From NCBI GenBank assembly GCA_015039365.1, contig WION01000368.1, forward strand, positions 1 to 52,327: a DNA stretch of 52,327 nucleotides, in the 5' to 3' direction. Of the stretch, positions 9,035-19,620 are shown in pieces. Within the stretch, counting starts at the first letter, position 1, and the number at the start of each line of letters is the position of its first letter. The notes under the pieces are model-generated. The model had not been told where the DNA came from, did no database searches, and was given only the letters and a program-made list of their open reading frames with translations. A program made the translations under genes and the position numbers. This DNA is from Amanita rubescens (taxonomy: Eukaryota; Basidiomycota; Agaricomycetes; Agaricales; Amanitaceae).

Positions 9035-11996
9035 ATGAACCAGATGGATGTCGACCCGACCACCCGGCTTCCTTCCTCTAGTTCAAAACGCCCTGCTGAC
9101 TTTCTTCCCGCCTCCTCTTCTGCCGACAAACGCACCAAAATTCTTCCGCCGGATGGACAACTGACTAAGCTGAACTCCAACATGGGTAATCGGATGTATA
9201 ATATTTTGGTCGATGTAGCCGAGGCTAACGAATCCGTGTGGTGGAACATACTTTCAAGTGTTTTGATGGACCTCACGCTGGAATTGGCGTCCACAGACAT
9301 GAAAGACAGCGTGATCGCAAATCTGAACCGTGAGCGCGCGGATGACATTGTGAAGAGTTTCAACAACAAAGACCAGTTGGAAGAGTGGAAGGTTGACGTG
9401 CGGAATGCTGTTAAAAGCAAGGACTGGACTGACCTGGTTTTGCGTCGTACGTACATTTCGGATTATCAGATCATTCGATCGCATTTAATCGCGACCACAG
9501 CGGAACTCAAAATTCCAACGATAGCCTCCACGTTTGAACTATCTCCTGAACAGGAAAACGGTACTCCTATTAAAATTTTACCCCTGTTCATACTGACTGG
9601 GCCGCTCAGCCACCAAGATATCTTGGGAACGCCCATACCATGGCCGAGCGGCGGAAGCCTTATGGACACACATCCGGAAACACTATCGTCCAGACGACAC
9701 GACAGCTTCTTATGTGCACTTTTGTTCTGTTGTTCAATCGTCCGGTACGGGCAAGTCAAGAACAGTTGATGAACTTGGGAAAAAACACTTTTCCATACCG
9801 ATTAACCTCAGGGATGCAAAATTTACTGGTATTTCTTTTTTCTTGTTGGTTTCGCAGTGACCAATAATACATGCGCCGTATCTTTCCAGGAGGCTACCCT
9901 CCTGCCGACCATGAGGTTCGAGATTTTTTGACCAAGAAAGGCACAGAGGGCGAATCGTATCGCCGAGCTTGCCGTTTTATCGACGCTTTGTTTCAGCATA
10001 CCGACCATATATTGAAAAAGGAGTTCGATCCGAAGCTGAAAATCGAGGAGGTGGCTTGTAAATTCAGAATGCGTATGACGGAGGGCCAAACAATGACAAT
10101 GCATAACGAGTTTAGGAGACAATTTTATCAACAGGTGGTTCAAATTGCGAAAGGAAAACTTACTGTATGTCTTCTTTACCTGGGATATATCCGTCGACTC
10201 AAAGTGTCCCACAAGGCTGCTCAGCCAGGAAGTGACACAGGACCAGCTTACATTTCGCCCTCGACATCAGAGAACGCCATAGATGATTCGCCCTCGACAT
10301 CAAAAAACACCATAGATGATTCGCCCTCGACATCAGAGGACGCCATAGATGATAACTCCTCCCAACATTATGCCTTCCCCGCCGCCGCCTCCTGCAACAA
10401 ACTCGTTCGATCCTTGAGGGACAGGAAACCTTGGTCATCGTCTTGCCAGAACTATCCTCTCGTCATTCTGACATTCGATGAGGCCCATACTTTGGCCAAT
10501 CGAGAAGAAACTACATGGTCAAACCTCAGTGTTCTGAGACACGTGTTTCGCGCTTTGTATCGCTTTCCCTTGTTCGCTCTGTTTCTGTCTACAACGGGCA
10601 GAATATGGCAGTTCACATCGCCGGATGAAGATACTTCGACAAGAATCTTCCTCCGTAATTTGAAATTAATCCAACCATTCATAGACCTCGGCTTTGACAT
10701 GTTAGCGAAGAAAGTAGCCCTGAATGGCAAATGGGATTTGGAGCACGTTACCCGCGATTCGCATATTGTTCATATGGGTCGCCCCCTGTAAGTATCTCAT
10801 TTTCATGACGTGAATCATGCTGATGCGGATACGCCTTAAGATTCGGGTCACGCTGGGATGCTGGGGATGTCCCCGTTCGAGCAAACATCGTGACGTTTGC
10901 TGTCGGAAAGCTCCTTAACGCAAACCCCAGCACAGAATATTTCACTGAAGACCAGATGCTTGCTTGCCTATCTCAACGCTTACCTATCAAATTCAATTCG
11001 ACGACCTACATCTCTCACGCAGAGAGGAAGCAGGTGGAAGGACATATGCGAGTCTGCCTTAACATCGACGATGGCTTCCAGAGCATGACGACAGTATCAC
11101 CATCTGAACCACTTCTCTCCGAAGCTGCCTACGTCATCATGTCACGGAAATCCTTTGACGTATTGAAATGTTTCAAAACTGTACTGGACGGATTCGCCGT
11201 ACATAAAGGCGATCGCGGTGAGTTTCTTGCACTGTTGTTGCTGACTCTGGCTCGTGACAAGGCTGTTGGCCCCCCTGATGATGAAGGACGCCCGAAATGT
11301 CACCCGAAACAACGATACTTCGACTTTGCGTCCTTCATGTACGGACATCTGTTCAAGTCCCTGTCAAACCCAGTATTGGTGAGCCTGCAGCACGATTTCC
11401 CTAATGCAAAGATGCATTTCAACCACTTCGTCAAACTCCACGACTTCAAATCCGTTGATAAGGAATGCCTTTTGCATCTAATGACCCGAGGTGCTGGTGT
11501 GCTTTGCGCCAATAATCATGCCTCGATTGATGCAGTCACCGTCTTTCTGAAATCTGGCACGAAATTGACCACCAATAACATCGGACTCGGCTTGCACCAG
11601 TTCAAGAATGACCCTAGCTACTCCAAGAATCCCCAACCAGAACTTTTTGAATCCATGGATCCTTATGAATGTGGAATTCTGAAGGAGGGGGATGCCGCCG
11701 TTCCCATCGTCAAAATAGTTTTCGCCCTCGCTGCCAGAAGTGCGGGTCTTCATGTGACAAGGCATGACCCATCGGAAGCTTATAACGCTGTTGTTTATGA
11801 CATTTGGTGTGCGGGACTTTCACCCGAGTATCTAGAACCGATTTGCGAAGAACAGACTGACATCTGGGACGGCCTCCTGCAAGCGTCAAACGGCTGGAAA
11901 AAAATTTATAAGGCAGCAGCAGATATTGATCTTCGAAGGTCGATGTACCCAGGAGCTACGTTCGACGGAGGTCATTGGTCCAATTGGAATGTTTGA
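9035..11996 (+). CDS. Large P-loop NTPase of an agaricomycete family, possibly Crinkler/RHS-like
   Basis: Four exons (9035-9560, 9610-9828, 9890-10787, 10841-11996) total 2799 nt, 932 residues, with canonical GT-AG introns of 49-61 nt. An N-terminal nuclear-localisation-like patch (SSSKRPADFL, ADKRTKI) precedes a helical region. Walker A is VVQSSGTGKSR at about residues 218-228, and Walker B is LVILTFDEAHT near residue 440. Between them are three 33-bp direct repeats (10255-10353) encoding PSTSxxxIDDS. The remaining 450 residues are alpha/beta with no named domain. Proteins with SSGTGKSR and hhxFDEAH in this order are common in mushrooms; a link to Crinkler-RHS-type effector or transposon NTPases is a hypothesis from motif layout. 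All exons are open. It lies inside the mosaic insert at 8.7-15.8 kb. Confidence 0.75.
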
Positions 11997-12068
11997 CACT
12001 GAGCACCATGCGAAGGCCGCAGACCCTATACATATACAGTACTACGATAGATTATTGTACGGCTGGAG

Positions 12069-13514
12069 ATGCTAAGTGCTAAAATACAAATAAACCAAAA
12101 TAACAAAACCATGAAACGCAAAGAGCGCAACGACGACGGGGCAGTTGCCTCAGAGTACCATGGGTATGTCTCAGTTATCTACTTGACGTAGAAAAAAATA
12201 ATAAAGCACTTAGATCAACATTCTTTGTATCTAACCTGCCATACAATGCGACTTCTACAGACCTACAAACTCTCTTCTCCGAAATTGCACCCGTGCGCAA
12301 CGCTTTCGTGGTCTGTGAGTCGGGAACCGGCATGTCCAAGGGTGTTGGATACGTCTCTTTCGCAATCCGTGAAGATGCACAGGCTGCGTTCGATCAGATC
12401 GCAAAAGAAGGGTTAACACTTGTTGGACGGAAATTGCGGATACAGTGGGCTGAGCAGAAGGTGCATGAGATTGATCTCCACACGGCATTCTATTGAATTT
12501 TGATGATAGGCGAAGACGAAAAAAGAGAAAATGGATCCTGACCAGAAAGAGCCCCCGCAGAAGAAACCACGACAACAATCGCGAGCCAACAATCCCCAAG
12601 ATCCTCTGGCCATTCGTACCGTCATCGTCTCCGGTCTCCCTTCTTCTATCGACTCCAAATCACTATGGAAGAAGATTCGCAAACACAAAGGCGCAGAGAA
12701 ACTTGAATGGCCCGTGTCGGGTGATGATGGAATCCAGGATTCTTCCTCAGGTGCGATTCACGGTGTTTTCTCCCGACTATCTTGCTTAAAACCGCGTGCA
12801 GCGCACGCCATATTCTCTACCCCAGCTTTAGCACTTGATGCCGTGAACAAACTTCACGCACACGTCTTCAAAGGCAGTCTTCTCTCTGTAACGCTCAAAA
12901 AACGGATCGAAACACTTTCATCACAAAAAGCATCCACAAAGGCTCCCAGCCATGCAAACCGTCTGATCATCCGCAACTTGCCATTCACATCAACAGAACA
13001 AGATCTTCGTTCTATTTTCCTTCGTTACGGCCCCATATACTCTATCAACATGCCCCTAAATGTGTCTCCCAGTAGCGGTGGTAGTAAAGAAACGGTTAAG
13101 ACTGAGGAAGATGTAGAGCAACTCGACAGTGTCCCAACGTTGAATAAAGGCTTTGCTTTTATTTGGTTCTATTCTCGGAAGGACGCCGAGAAGGCAATGG
13201 AAGGGATAAATGGCACCGTCGTGCGGGCGGGCGCAGCTGAGGAGCTCGTGAAGAATAAACAAAAAAAGAAGAAAGAGAGGAGGGTGGAGCGGAAGCTCGC
13301 TGCGCAGAAGGACCGGGAGTCGACGATGAAACGCGAAGAGAGCGACGTGGAGGGAGATGAAGAGGAAGAAGAGAGGGAAAACGATACCCGGATGAGCGAA
13401 CGCGTGGCCACAGTCGACTGGGCATTGAGTAAGGATAGATGGGAAGAAGAAAAGGCATGAAGAGCGAAAGCGAAAGCGAGGAAAGCAACGCAGGCAACTC
13501 TAACTCAGACGGCG
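12069..13514. repeat. Inverted duplicate of the NOP4 5' half
   Basis: The segment is a close copy of the complement of 26980-28405. Homology starts at ATGCTAAG upstream of the start codon and stops at CAGACGGCG inside the acidic linker after RRM3. Divergence by eye is only a few percent, mainly substitutions and small in-frame indels. Confidence 0.9.
12111..13460 (+). pseudogene. Truncated NOP4 duplicate with RRM1 to RRM3 only
   Basis: Exons 12111-12163, 12214-12460 and 12510-13460 give an open 416-residue product with the same intron positions as the complete gene on the opposite strand at 28.4-25.3 kb. RRM1 (FVSNLPYNATSTDLQ), RRM2 (TVIVSGLPSSID) and RRM3 (LIIRNLPFTSTEQDL) are present. A local rearrangement (GAAAAGGCATGA) creates a stop just after WEEEKA, so RRM4 and the C-terminus are lost; homology itself ends 54 bp later. 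The copy kept its promoter-proximal 42 bp and could be transcribed. Whether a three-RRM protein is made is unknown; I class it as a broken duplicate. Confidence 0.8.
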
Positions 13515-15594
13515 TACGGACGCAACACTCCCTCTCCTTCTGCTTCCCCCGTGCTGAGACAGAAACCGAGGATGAGTCCGAATATGACACGGATGGCGAT
13601 ATTAACATGAACCGTGTCTCCCGATTGCCCATCGCAAACCGTAGCACCAACACGGCCACTCCTCGCCGAAGCGATCGACATCTGCATCTTAACGCAGGGC
13701 CAGAGACCTCAGCTGGATCTGCCTGTATAGCCTCACAGCGACGTCTTGAGCCCGGGGTCTACACGCCTCAGCATCCGCATCACGTTCTCCGGAACGTACC
13801 GCGCCCGCAGGGATGCGTAATACCACTCGTCAACCACGATTTGGGCCTCTCACTGACCGGGCTACGGCACTAGCTGGTGGCGTAGGCGACGGCGACGCGC
13901 ACATCATTATTTCCGACGCTGTCGGCGGTACGGGCGTCGTTGGCGAAAACTTGAACATGGCAATGGAAGGTGTCGGCGTAGCGGGCGTTGAAGATGGAAT
14001 GGAGAGTTTGCAGGCTAACGACGATTTTGCAATGGGTGCTCCTCCGGGTGCCCCCGGTGCCATCGGTTTGGATTTGGCGAGCGTGGGTATGGTGGAAGAG
14101 GGAGCGACGCCGCGGGAGATGAAGATGGGGGGAGGATGGGTGCGTTGTTGGATTCCAATTCGACGCCGAGGGCTGGTGTGGTGGATTTGCCCGAAATGGT
14201 CCCGACGTCGGCGGGTGGCTTGCAGAGGGACATGACCGTCTGTGCTCATCGGGCCTCCGCGGGAGAGGAATCATCATCTGCCATGTCGGCCGCTGCTGCT
14301 TCTACGTCCCGCGCTGCATTTGACGCCGAGTCTGTTGTTCCCGGAAGTGGAACGGGTATGAACGTGGATTCTGACATCCAATCTCAAACTGCTCACCGAC
14401 CGGTATCTGCCCCGGAAATGGCTTCTGCTGCATCGACTGCAAGTACCGCCACGAATGCGAGCGCAAATGGAGTCAATAGTAACGGTGCTGTTGCTGGGGC
14501 AGCTTCTGCTCTCCCTCCCGGCCCGTATAAGGATGAAGACGTTCTGCTTGGCTTACAACTTGCTCGCGTATCTCAGCAAATACCCACATGTTAGACAGGC
14601 CTTCTATAAATCCCGTGCGTCATTCCATCCCGCTTCTCTCGGCTTGCACCAAGCGAACACTACGCGCAAGACTGAACCGGGCATACTATCTACAAGACAG
14701 AGAAAAGCAAAAGGAAACTGCACTTCCATCCGCAACAGGACTTGCCATCATGGGTTCTTTAGGGCTTTGGCTGGACGAGGAAGAGCCGCGTTGAATTCCG
14801 CGTGTTTGGGTGGCGCTCATGCAGGAACAAGTTCGACTGGAGCTGCGGCCACTAGTTCTGCTGCTGCGGCCACCACTGCTGCTCCGAATCCGCAGCCGAG
14901 GCAGACGAACGTTTTTTTCACTAGTGGAACGGTTTACGTTCAAGCCTAGTTCGAATGAGGCTGATCTGTTGAACCCACCTCCGAGGCTCCCAGCTGAGAT
15001 TCAGTATTGGGCCGGCATCATCATGCGCAACGCACGTAGAAAGGATGATAGTCGAGGTGGGATAAGACAATGTGCAAACAGTAAGTTTTGCTGCTTTTGA
15101 GAGAATGGATGCTAATGAATAACGTAACTTAGTGCTTTGTGGACGTTGGGAACAGTATACCCGGGAGAATTCGCCAAATGTCGAAGATGCCGCAAGGCTA
15201 AGTACTGTGGAAAAGAATGTCAAAGCACCGCATGGAGTGAAGGCCACCGATTCTGATGAAGATGGATCGAGAGGGACATCATCGACCCGATTCGCATCAA
15301 CTTCAGCAAGTTATGGACGAAACTGGCGAGATCCGTATTATTCCAAATGGGGACAATGCGGCTGCGCACGGGCCCGGCGCTAGCGTTGCTGCTTCTCAAG
15401 TTTCGCCGAGGGCAGAGAGAGCGGGAGGAGAGAGAGGGAAAGGGAGAGGAGGTTGCGAAGGTTTGGCCATGATATCGCTCAAGTTCGTGATCGACCCGAT
15501 GTCTGTGCCCGTTACCATTGCGCGCCGCCCGGTTCAGTCCCGCAGCGCTATACAAATGCAACTGGTCCCAACTTCCCCCACTGGGCGCTACTGA
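13515..15594 (+). pseudogene. MUB1/SamB-type MYND zinc-finger gene fragment, multiply frameshifted
   Basis: Family landmarks appear in order but in changing frames: DEDVLLGLQL then LLAYLSKYPHVRQAFYKSR (frame lost at about 14563), SLVERFTFKPSSNEADL (extra T in a T7 run at about 14915), PPPRLPAEIQYWAGIIMRN, KDDSRGGIRQCAN, a 54-nt intron, then CGRWEQY and, in another frame, FAKCRRCRKAKYCGKECQST with the MYND cysteines. The next conserved residues (HRFWCS) are interrupted by tandem stops at about 15252. The MYND finger of MUB1 works with Ubr2/Rad6 in ubiquitination. At least four frame breaks make it a pseudogene. Its 5' end is fused directly to the NOP4 fragment. Confidence 0.82.
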
Positions 15595-15812
15595 TGAAAA
15601 AAAGCGTGTCCTAAACCCGTTCGCAGGTTATGGGACACGCTGGTCCGCCGGGATGGCGGCGGAGTCCGGCCTGGGTCAGCCAATGGGAGACGGGGTTGGG
15701 CTGAGGCTGAGCAGGGCGTGGGCGACAGGGACGAGCTGGCGTGCGATTGCTCACCTTGTACGTCGCTCGCTGCATGCCTTTGCTTTTCTCAGCCCACGCA
15801 AAACTCTCCTTG
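15595..15812. other. Junction spacer with a small inverted repeat
   Basis: Between the MUB1 fragment and the SEC63 fragment is a GC-rich spacer. It has an 8-bp perfect inverted repeat, GCGTGTCC and GGACACGC, at about 15603-15640. No gene is seen. Confidence 0.4.
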
Positions 15813-16807
15813 CAAAGGTATGATCCATTCCTTCTTCATCCCGTCAGTCAATCTGAAAAGACTTAGTCATTGGCGAGCGTGTCGTATCGCCCTCGGCCAT
15901 TGTCTATCTCGTCGTAAAACTCTGCCTCAAGTCTCCCATTGCACAAGCATCTCAGGTTAAGATGACTAGAAGCCAGAGCTAGACGTAGATTCGATCAAGC
16001 GACGCGTAAAACGGGATGACGAGCAAGAAGAATTCCTCAAGTCGCGTGGTGACGCCGAAGAATCGAAAACTATCGCAGAGTATGCCTACGCTCCTCATTA
16101 GCCTGGCGTGTGTTTTCTCTCTTTTTCGTGCGCATCCATCTTCTCAACTCTCTTTCAGGAACGGAAACCATCTTGGTGGATTATCCTTGCTGATGAGAAA
16201 TCAAACCGCATTGTTGTTCCTCCTCTCAAAATCACCAATGTTCGATTACCCCATGCCGATGCCGATGAAGCTGGAAGGTATACGTTGTCAGCGACACATT
16301 TGTTGGTGGGGAAGTAACGCGAGATATCACTGTAAGCATCTCTCTTCAGAGGCCTACTCACGCATATTAACAACAAATCAAGATGAAAATAGAAGTATCT
16401 GCCGTCGACGAGGTAGGAGATGAGATCTCAGACCCAGATGAAGATTCGTTGGCCGGCCAGATGGCGGTGGTTCCGTCAAGAAGCGTAAAGAAGAGAGTGA
16501 TGACGAGGATAGCCTGGATTAGCAGCGATAGCGACTAGCTAGTTTACTGATTTACATAATGCTATAATACTACTACCAACAGTACTGAACGCAGGACAAG
16601 CAACAGGTCCCAATGGCTACACAGACTGGAGAGCTAGTGCCGCTCAGGTCAAGGTCAAACAAAAACATCACTTGAACTCACTGGCACCAGCTCGGGCACG
16701 CTCCCGTCTGACTTTCCGGTTCCACAATAACCACTTGCGGTTGAGGCCTAGTACTCGGTTGATTCGTCTCAGGTTGGCGCTGTTGGGTAGGGCGGGCTTT
16801 GACTCAA
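15813..16807. repeat. Direct repeat, copy 2 (SEC63 3' end plus downstream relic)
   Basis: Second copy of 7679-8697 in the same orientation. It starts at the exon 2/intron 2 border of SEC63 with the shared CAAAG and runs to TTTGACTCAA, after which it continues into the Pro/Gln-rich gene array. Confidence 0.85.
15818..16537 (+). pseudogene. SEC63 3' fragment
   Basis: Intron 2 and exons 3-5 of SEC63 are recognisable (VIGERVVSPSAIVYLVV..., ERKPSWWIILADEKSN, acidic tail). The reading frame is broken by a GGTTAAG insertion with a TAG at about 15955-15968, a large deletion of the segment corresponding to YKIQFQSPPN, and loss of much of the acidic tail. There is no start codon or 5' half. It is useful as an outgroup: its sequence near 16250 shows the frame that the main SEC63 gene has lost. 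Confidence 0.9.
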
Positions 16808-16917
16808 AAGTCAACTTTACGCTCAAAAGCCTGATAATGAGACGTGCACTGACATTTTTCGGAGGCATCGCCATAGTAAGCGTTTGCGGGGGGCGGTTGT
16901 TCTTGAGGGCCACTCAT
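16678..16917 (-). pseudogene. Pro/Gln-rich array gene, copy A
   Basis: The start MSGPQEQPPPANAYYGDASE lies at 16917. The C-terminal signature TRPQPQVVIVEPESQTG ends at 16678. The two are in one frame but separated by a TGA at about 16805. The paralogues suggest a short intron at this place whose boundaries no longer restore frame here. No known family recognised. Confidence 0.5.
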
Positions 16918-17249
16918 TTCGAAAAAGTCAATGTCATGCAGGGCTGATGCTACCTATACTTAAAGGTCATGCATGTCATGGCGCGGACCATGCGGGGTTG
17001 AACAGCATTTGCACTACCTTTTATATCATCATAGTAGCGTAAGTGATATACTTGGATCGGAGAAAGTCTAATAGTAGCAGTATTACGAATAGCTGTGCAT
17101 AGTATTGAAGGTAGAGTATTCATTAATTCATTCCAGGACAGAACTGCAGAGCATGCAACAATACATCGCACCAGTACATATTGCAAACCTAGCCGTATGC
17201 GCGAGTCGGCGAACGTTCAGATCATAGGTCAAACAACTTGAAATTAAGC

Positions 17250-17605
17250 TCACAAGCCGAGGCATGCTACATCCAGTCCCGTCGGACCTTCTTCCGGCTG
17301 CACATAAAGCACTCGCGGTTGCGGTCGAGGCAGCGGTTGAGATTGAGACCGAGATGGGGGTTGAAGTTGTGGCGGTCGAGTTTGAGGTGGCGGTTCAGAT
17401 AGCTGAGGGAGCGGTGGCAGCGGAGATTGAGGCGGCGGGAGCAGTGGAGGCTGTGGTTGCCTCGTCCGATAGCGGTGTAGGCTGCGCCGGGCTTTGAAAG
17501 ATCAACTTTATCCTCAAAAGTCCAATGAGACGTGTACTGACACTGTTCGCTGGAATCGCTATGGTACCCGTTTGGAGGGGACAATTGTTCTTGCAGGCCA
17601 CTCAT
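17250..17605 (-). CDS. Pro/Gln-rich array gene, copy B (best preserved)
   Basis: The start MSGLQEQLSPPNGY is at 17605. A 50-62 nt intron ending GGCGCAG at about 17489 would join EQCQ-type sequence to a Pro/Gln-rich stretch (QPPLLPPPQSPLPPLPQ) and the C-terminal signature PRVLYVQPEEGPTGLDV, stop at 17250. The donor is weak and could be GTGTCA, GTACAC or GTCTCA; all three keep frame. The product would be about 100 residues, disordered, with no signal peptide. A TATAAGTA-like box lies upstream on the minus strand at about 17643. Function unknown. Confidence 0.5.
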
Positions 17606-18038
17606 TTTATGAACAAGTTAACGCCATTCAAGGCGGGTGCTACTTATAAAGGTCATGTTGGGGACCATGCGGTTGTTCGGAATGCCTGGGATAGCATCTG
17701 GGTTGAACAGCATGGTCGGACTTCAGGCCTGCAGGGACCAGGCTGTCAAAACTGGCTTAAAGTTTTGTATCAACATGGTGGCGGCGTAAGTGAAATACTT
17801 GCCAGTAATCTATCGCAAAAGAAGGGAGGTGGAGAGAGCGTAATAATGGCATTACTTATTAACCTACTGCCATTGCGCATGGCGGTTCCGCATAGTATTG
17901 ACGGTGGTCCTGCAGTATTCATTCCTATTAACCGAGTCAGAGCATGCTCCAGGCAAACAAACATCATTTCACATCACACAACCACATGTTGCAATATGCG
18001 CGAGTCCAACGTCCGGATCATGGGTTACAAAATTAGGC

Positions 18039-18215
18039 TCACAAGCACAGGCATGCATATCCCGTCCGATCTTCTTCCGGAGGCAGCGGAGGTAGACTCT
18101 GGCCCTGGTTGGCTCGCCCGATAGTGCTGTTGGACTTTAAAAGGTCAATTTCATCCTCAAAGGTCTAATGAGACGTGGCGTACTGACACTTGGGGGCTGC
18201 TTTTATAACTTGCCC
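18039..18215 (-). pseudogene. Pro/Gln-rich array gene, copy C (remnant)
   Basis: Only the conserved middle (TCTCATTAGACCTTTGAGGA region), the acceptor CCAACAG and a shortened C-terminus remain. The conserved start region is missing. Confidence 0.5.
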
Positions 18216-18675
18216 GTTTCATCAACAAATCAACAACTTATAGTGGTCATCAGAACGTGCGATGCTTGCTTGTGCCGTTCAGGGCCCAGGGCGCAGGTTG
18301 TCAAAGTTGGCTTATTTATACAATCAGCGCCGGAAGACATACCTCCCCCATATGTAAATAACAAAAGGCGACTTCCATAACACAAATTAAGGCTCCGGAG
18401 CGATGTCTGGGACAGCTTTTGGCACTATTTAGTGCTGAGTATTAGGGTAAGTACATGAATCTATTGCAGAACGAGAGACGTGAAGAAAGCGCAATGATAG
18501 TATACAGCACCAACGACTAGATGGCTCATATTACCTATTACAATGCCATTGACGGTGGAGTATTCATTCCAGGACAGAACTACAGATCATGCAACAGTAC
18601 ATCGCTCCAGTACATATTGCAAACCTAACAGTACGCGCGAGTCGAACATTCAGATCATAGCTCAACAAATTAAGC

Positions 18676-19109
18676 TCACAAGCTGAGGCATGCTACATCC
18701 AGTCCCGTCGGACCTTCTTCCGGCTGCACATAAAGCACTCGCGGTTGAGGTCGAGGCGGGAGTTGAGATTGTCGAGATTGAGGTGGCGGTTGAGATTGAG
18801 ATGACGGTTGAGGTTGAGGTGGCGGTTGAGGTTGAGGTTGAGGTGGCGGTTGTGGTTGAGATAGCGGAGGGAGTGGTGGCAGCGGAGATTGAGGCGGCGG
18901 GTGAGGTGGTGGCTGAGGTAGAGGCCGTGGTTGGCTCGTCCGATGGCTACTACGGCGGGCTTTGAAAGATCAACTTTATCCTCAAAGGTCTAATGAGACG
19001 TGTACTGACACTGTTCGTGATCATTGCCATAGTATGTACTTGGGGACCCCGGACCCGCCTCCGCAAAAACAACGTATGGAGGGGGCGGCTGCTCTTGTAA
19101 GCCGTTCAT
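18676..19109 (-). pseudogene. Pro/Gln-rich array gene, copy D (longest repeat tract)
   Basis: The start MNGLQEQPPPPYVVF is at 19109. The body is a long PPPQPQPQ-type tract (complement of 18745-18900), and the end is PRVLYVQPEEGPTGLDV with a stop at 18676. A TAG follows the conserved CQYTSH unless the proposed intron (acceptor CGCCGTAG) removes it. A TATAAGTA box lies upstream on the minus strand at about 19150. The copies share N- and C-terminal signatures but differ in the length of the middle. Confidence 0.5.
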
Positions 19110-19620
19110 TTCATGAAAAAGTCCTAGTCAACAAGAAAGGCTTGTTTTACTTATAAAGGTCCTATCGCGGCTGTGAATGTCCAGATAGGGTTTCATCAGA
19201 ACGTGCGCTATGATGCATGCATGTTCAGGCCGATAAGGCTATAAGCCAGGCACAGGACGCAGGTTGTCAAAGTTATTAGCGGCTCAATAAGTATTTGAGA
19301 TCCCATCTGTAAATCAAAAAAGGCTATGTACTGTATCCGACTTCCACAACATGGATTAAGGTGCTACTAATATTCAAGACGACTGGTATTCCACAACGCT
19401 ATGAATGAGAATGCTGAGAATAACGAACGTGTTTAACAAACGTAGTCCAAACGTGGTTAGACATCTACCCCCACAGCGTCAATGACATACAATACTTGCT
19501 GCGGGCGTACAAACAGTCCTCGAGACTCGACGTCAGATGTATCAGACGGCGCGGGACTTGCACTCCGAAACCTCTTCGCAGCGCGGTCTAGTCCTGTTAA
19601 CAGGACAGTCAGTCATTACA

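Larger units (their letters stand above)
16678..19340. repeat. Tandem gene-family array of four diverged units
   Basis: Four units of about 0.6-1.1 kb repeat the order promoter, Met start, conserved TCTCATTRGACYTTTGAG block, Pro/Gln tract, PEEGPTG end. All run on the minus strand. A fifth relic, the C-terminal end only, lies at 8540-8697 downstream of SEC63. The array is thus the original neighbour of SEC63. Confidence 0.7.

Noticed and set aside
10160..10202. A 41-nt intron in the NTPase gene (GTATGT to CAAAG)
   Set aside because: The reading frame is open through it and the acceptor lacks a pyrimidine tract.
17264..18965. Ala/Val/Glu repeat proteins on the plus strand
   Set aside because: Complement of the Pro/Gln codon tracts of the array genes; the conserved signatures are on the minus strand.
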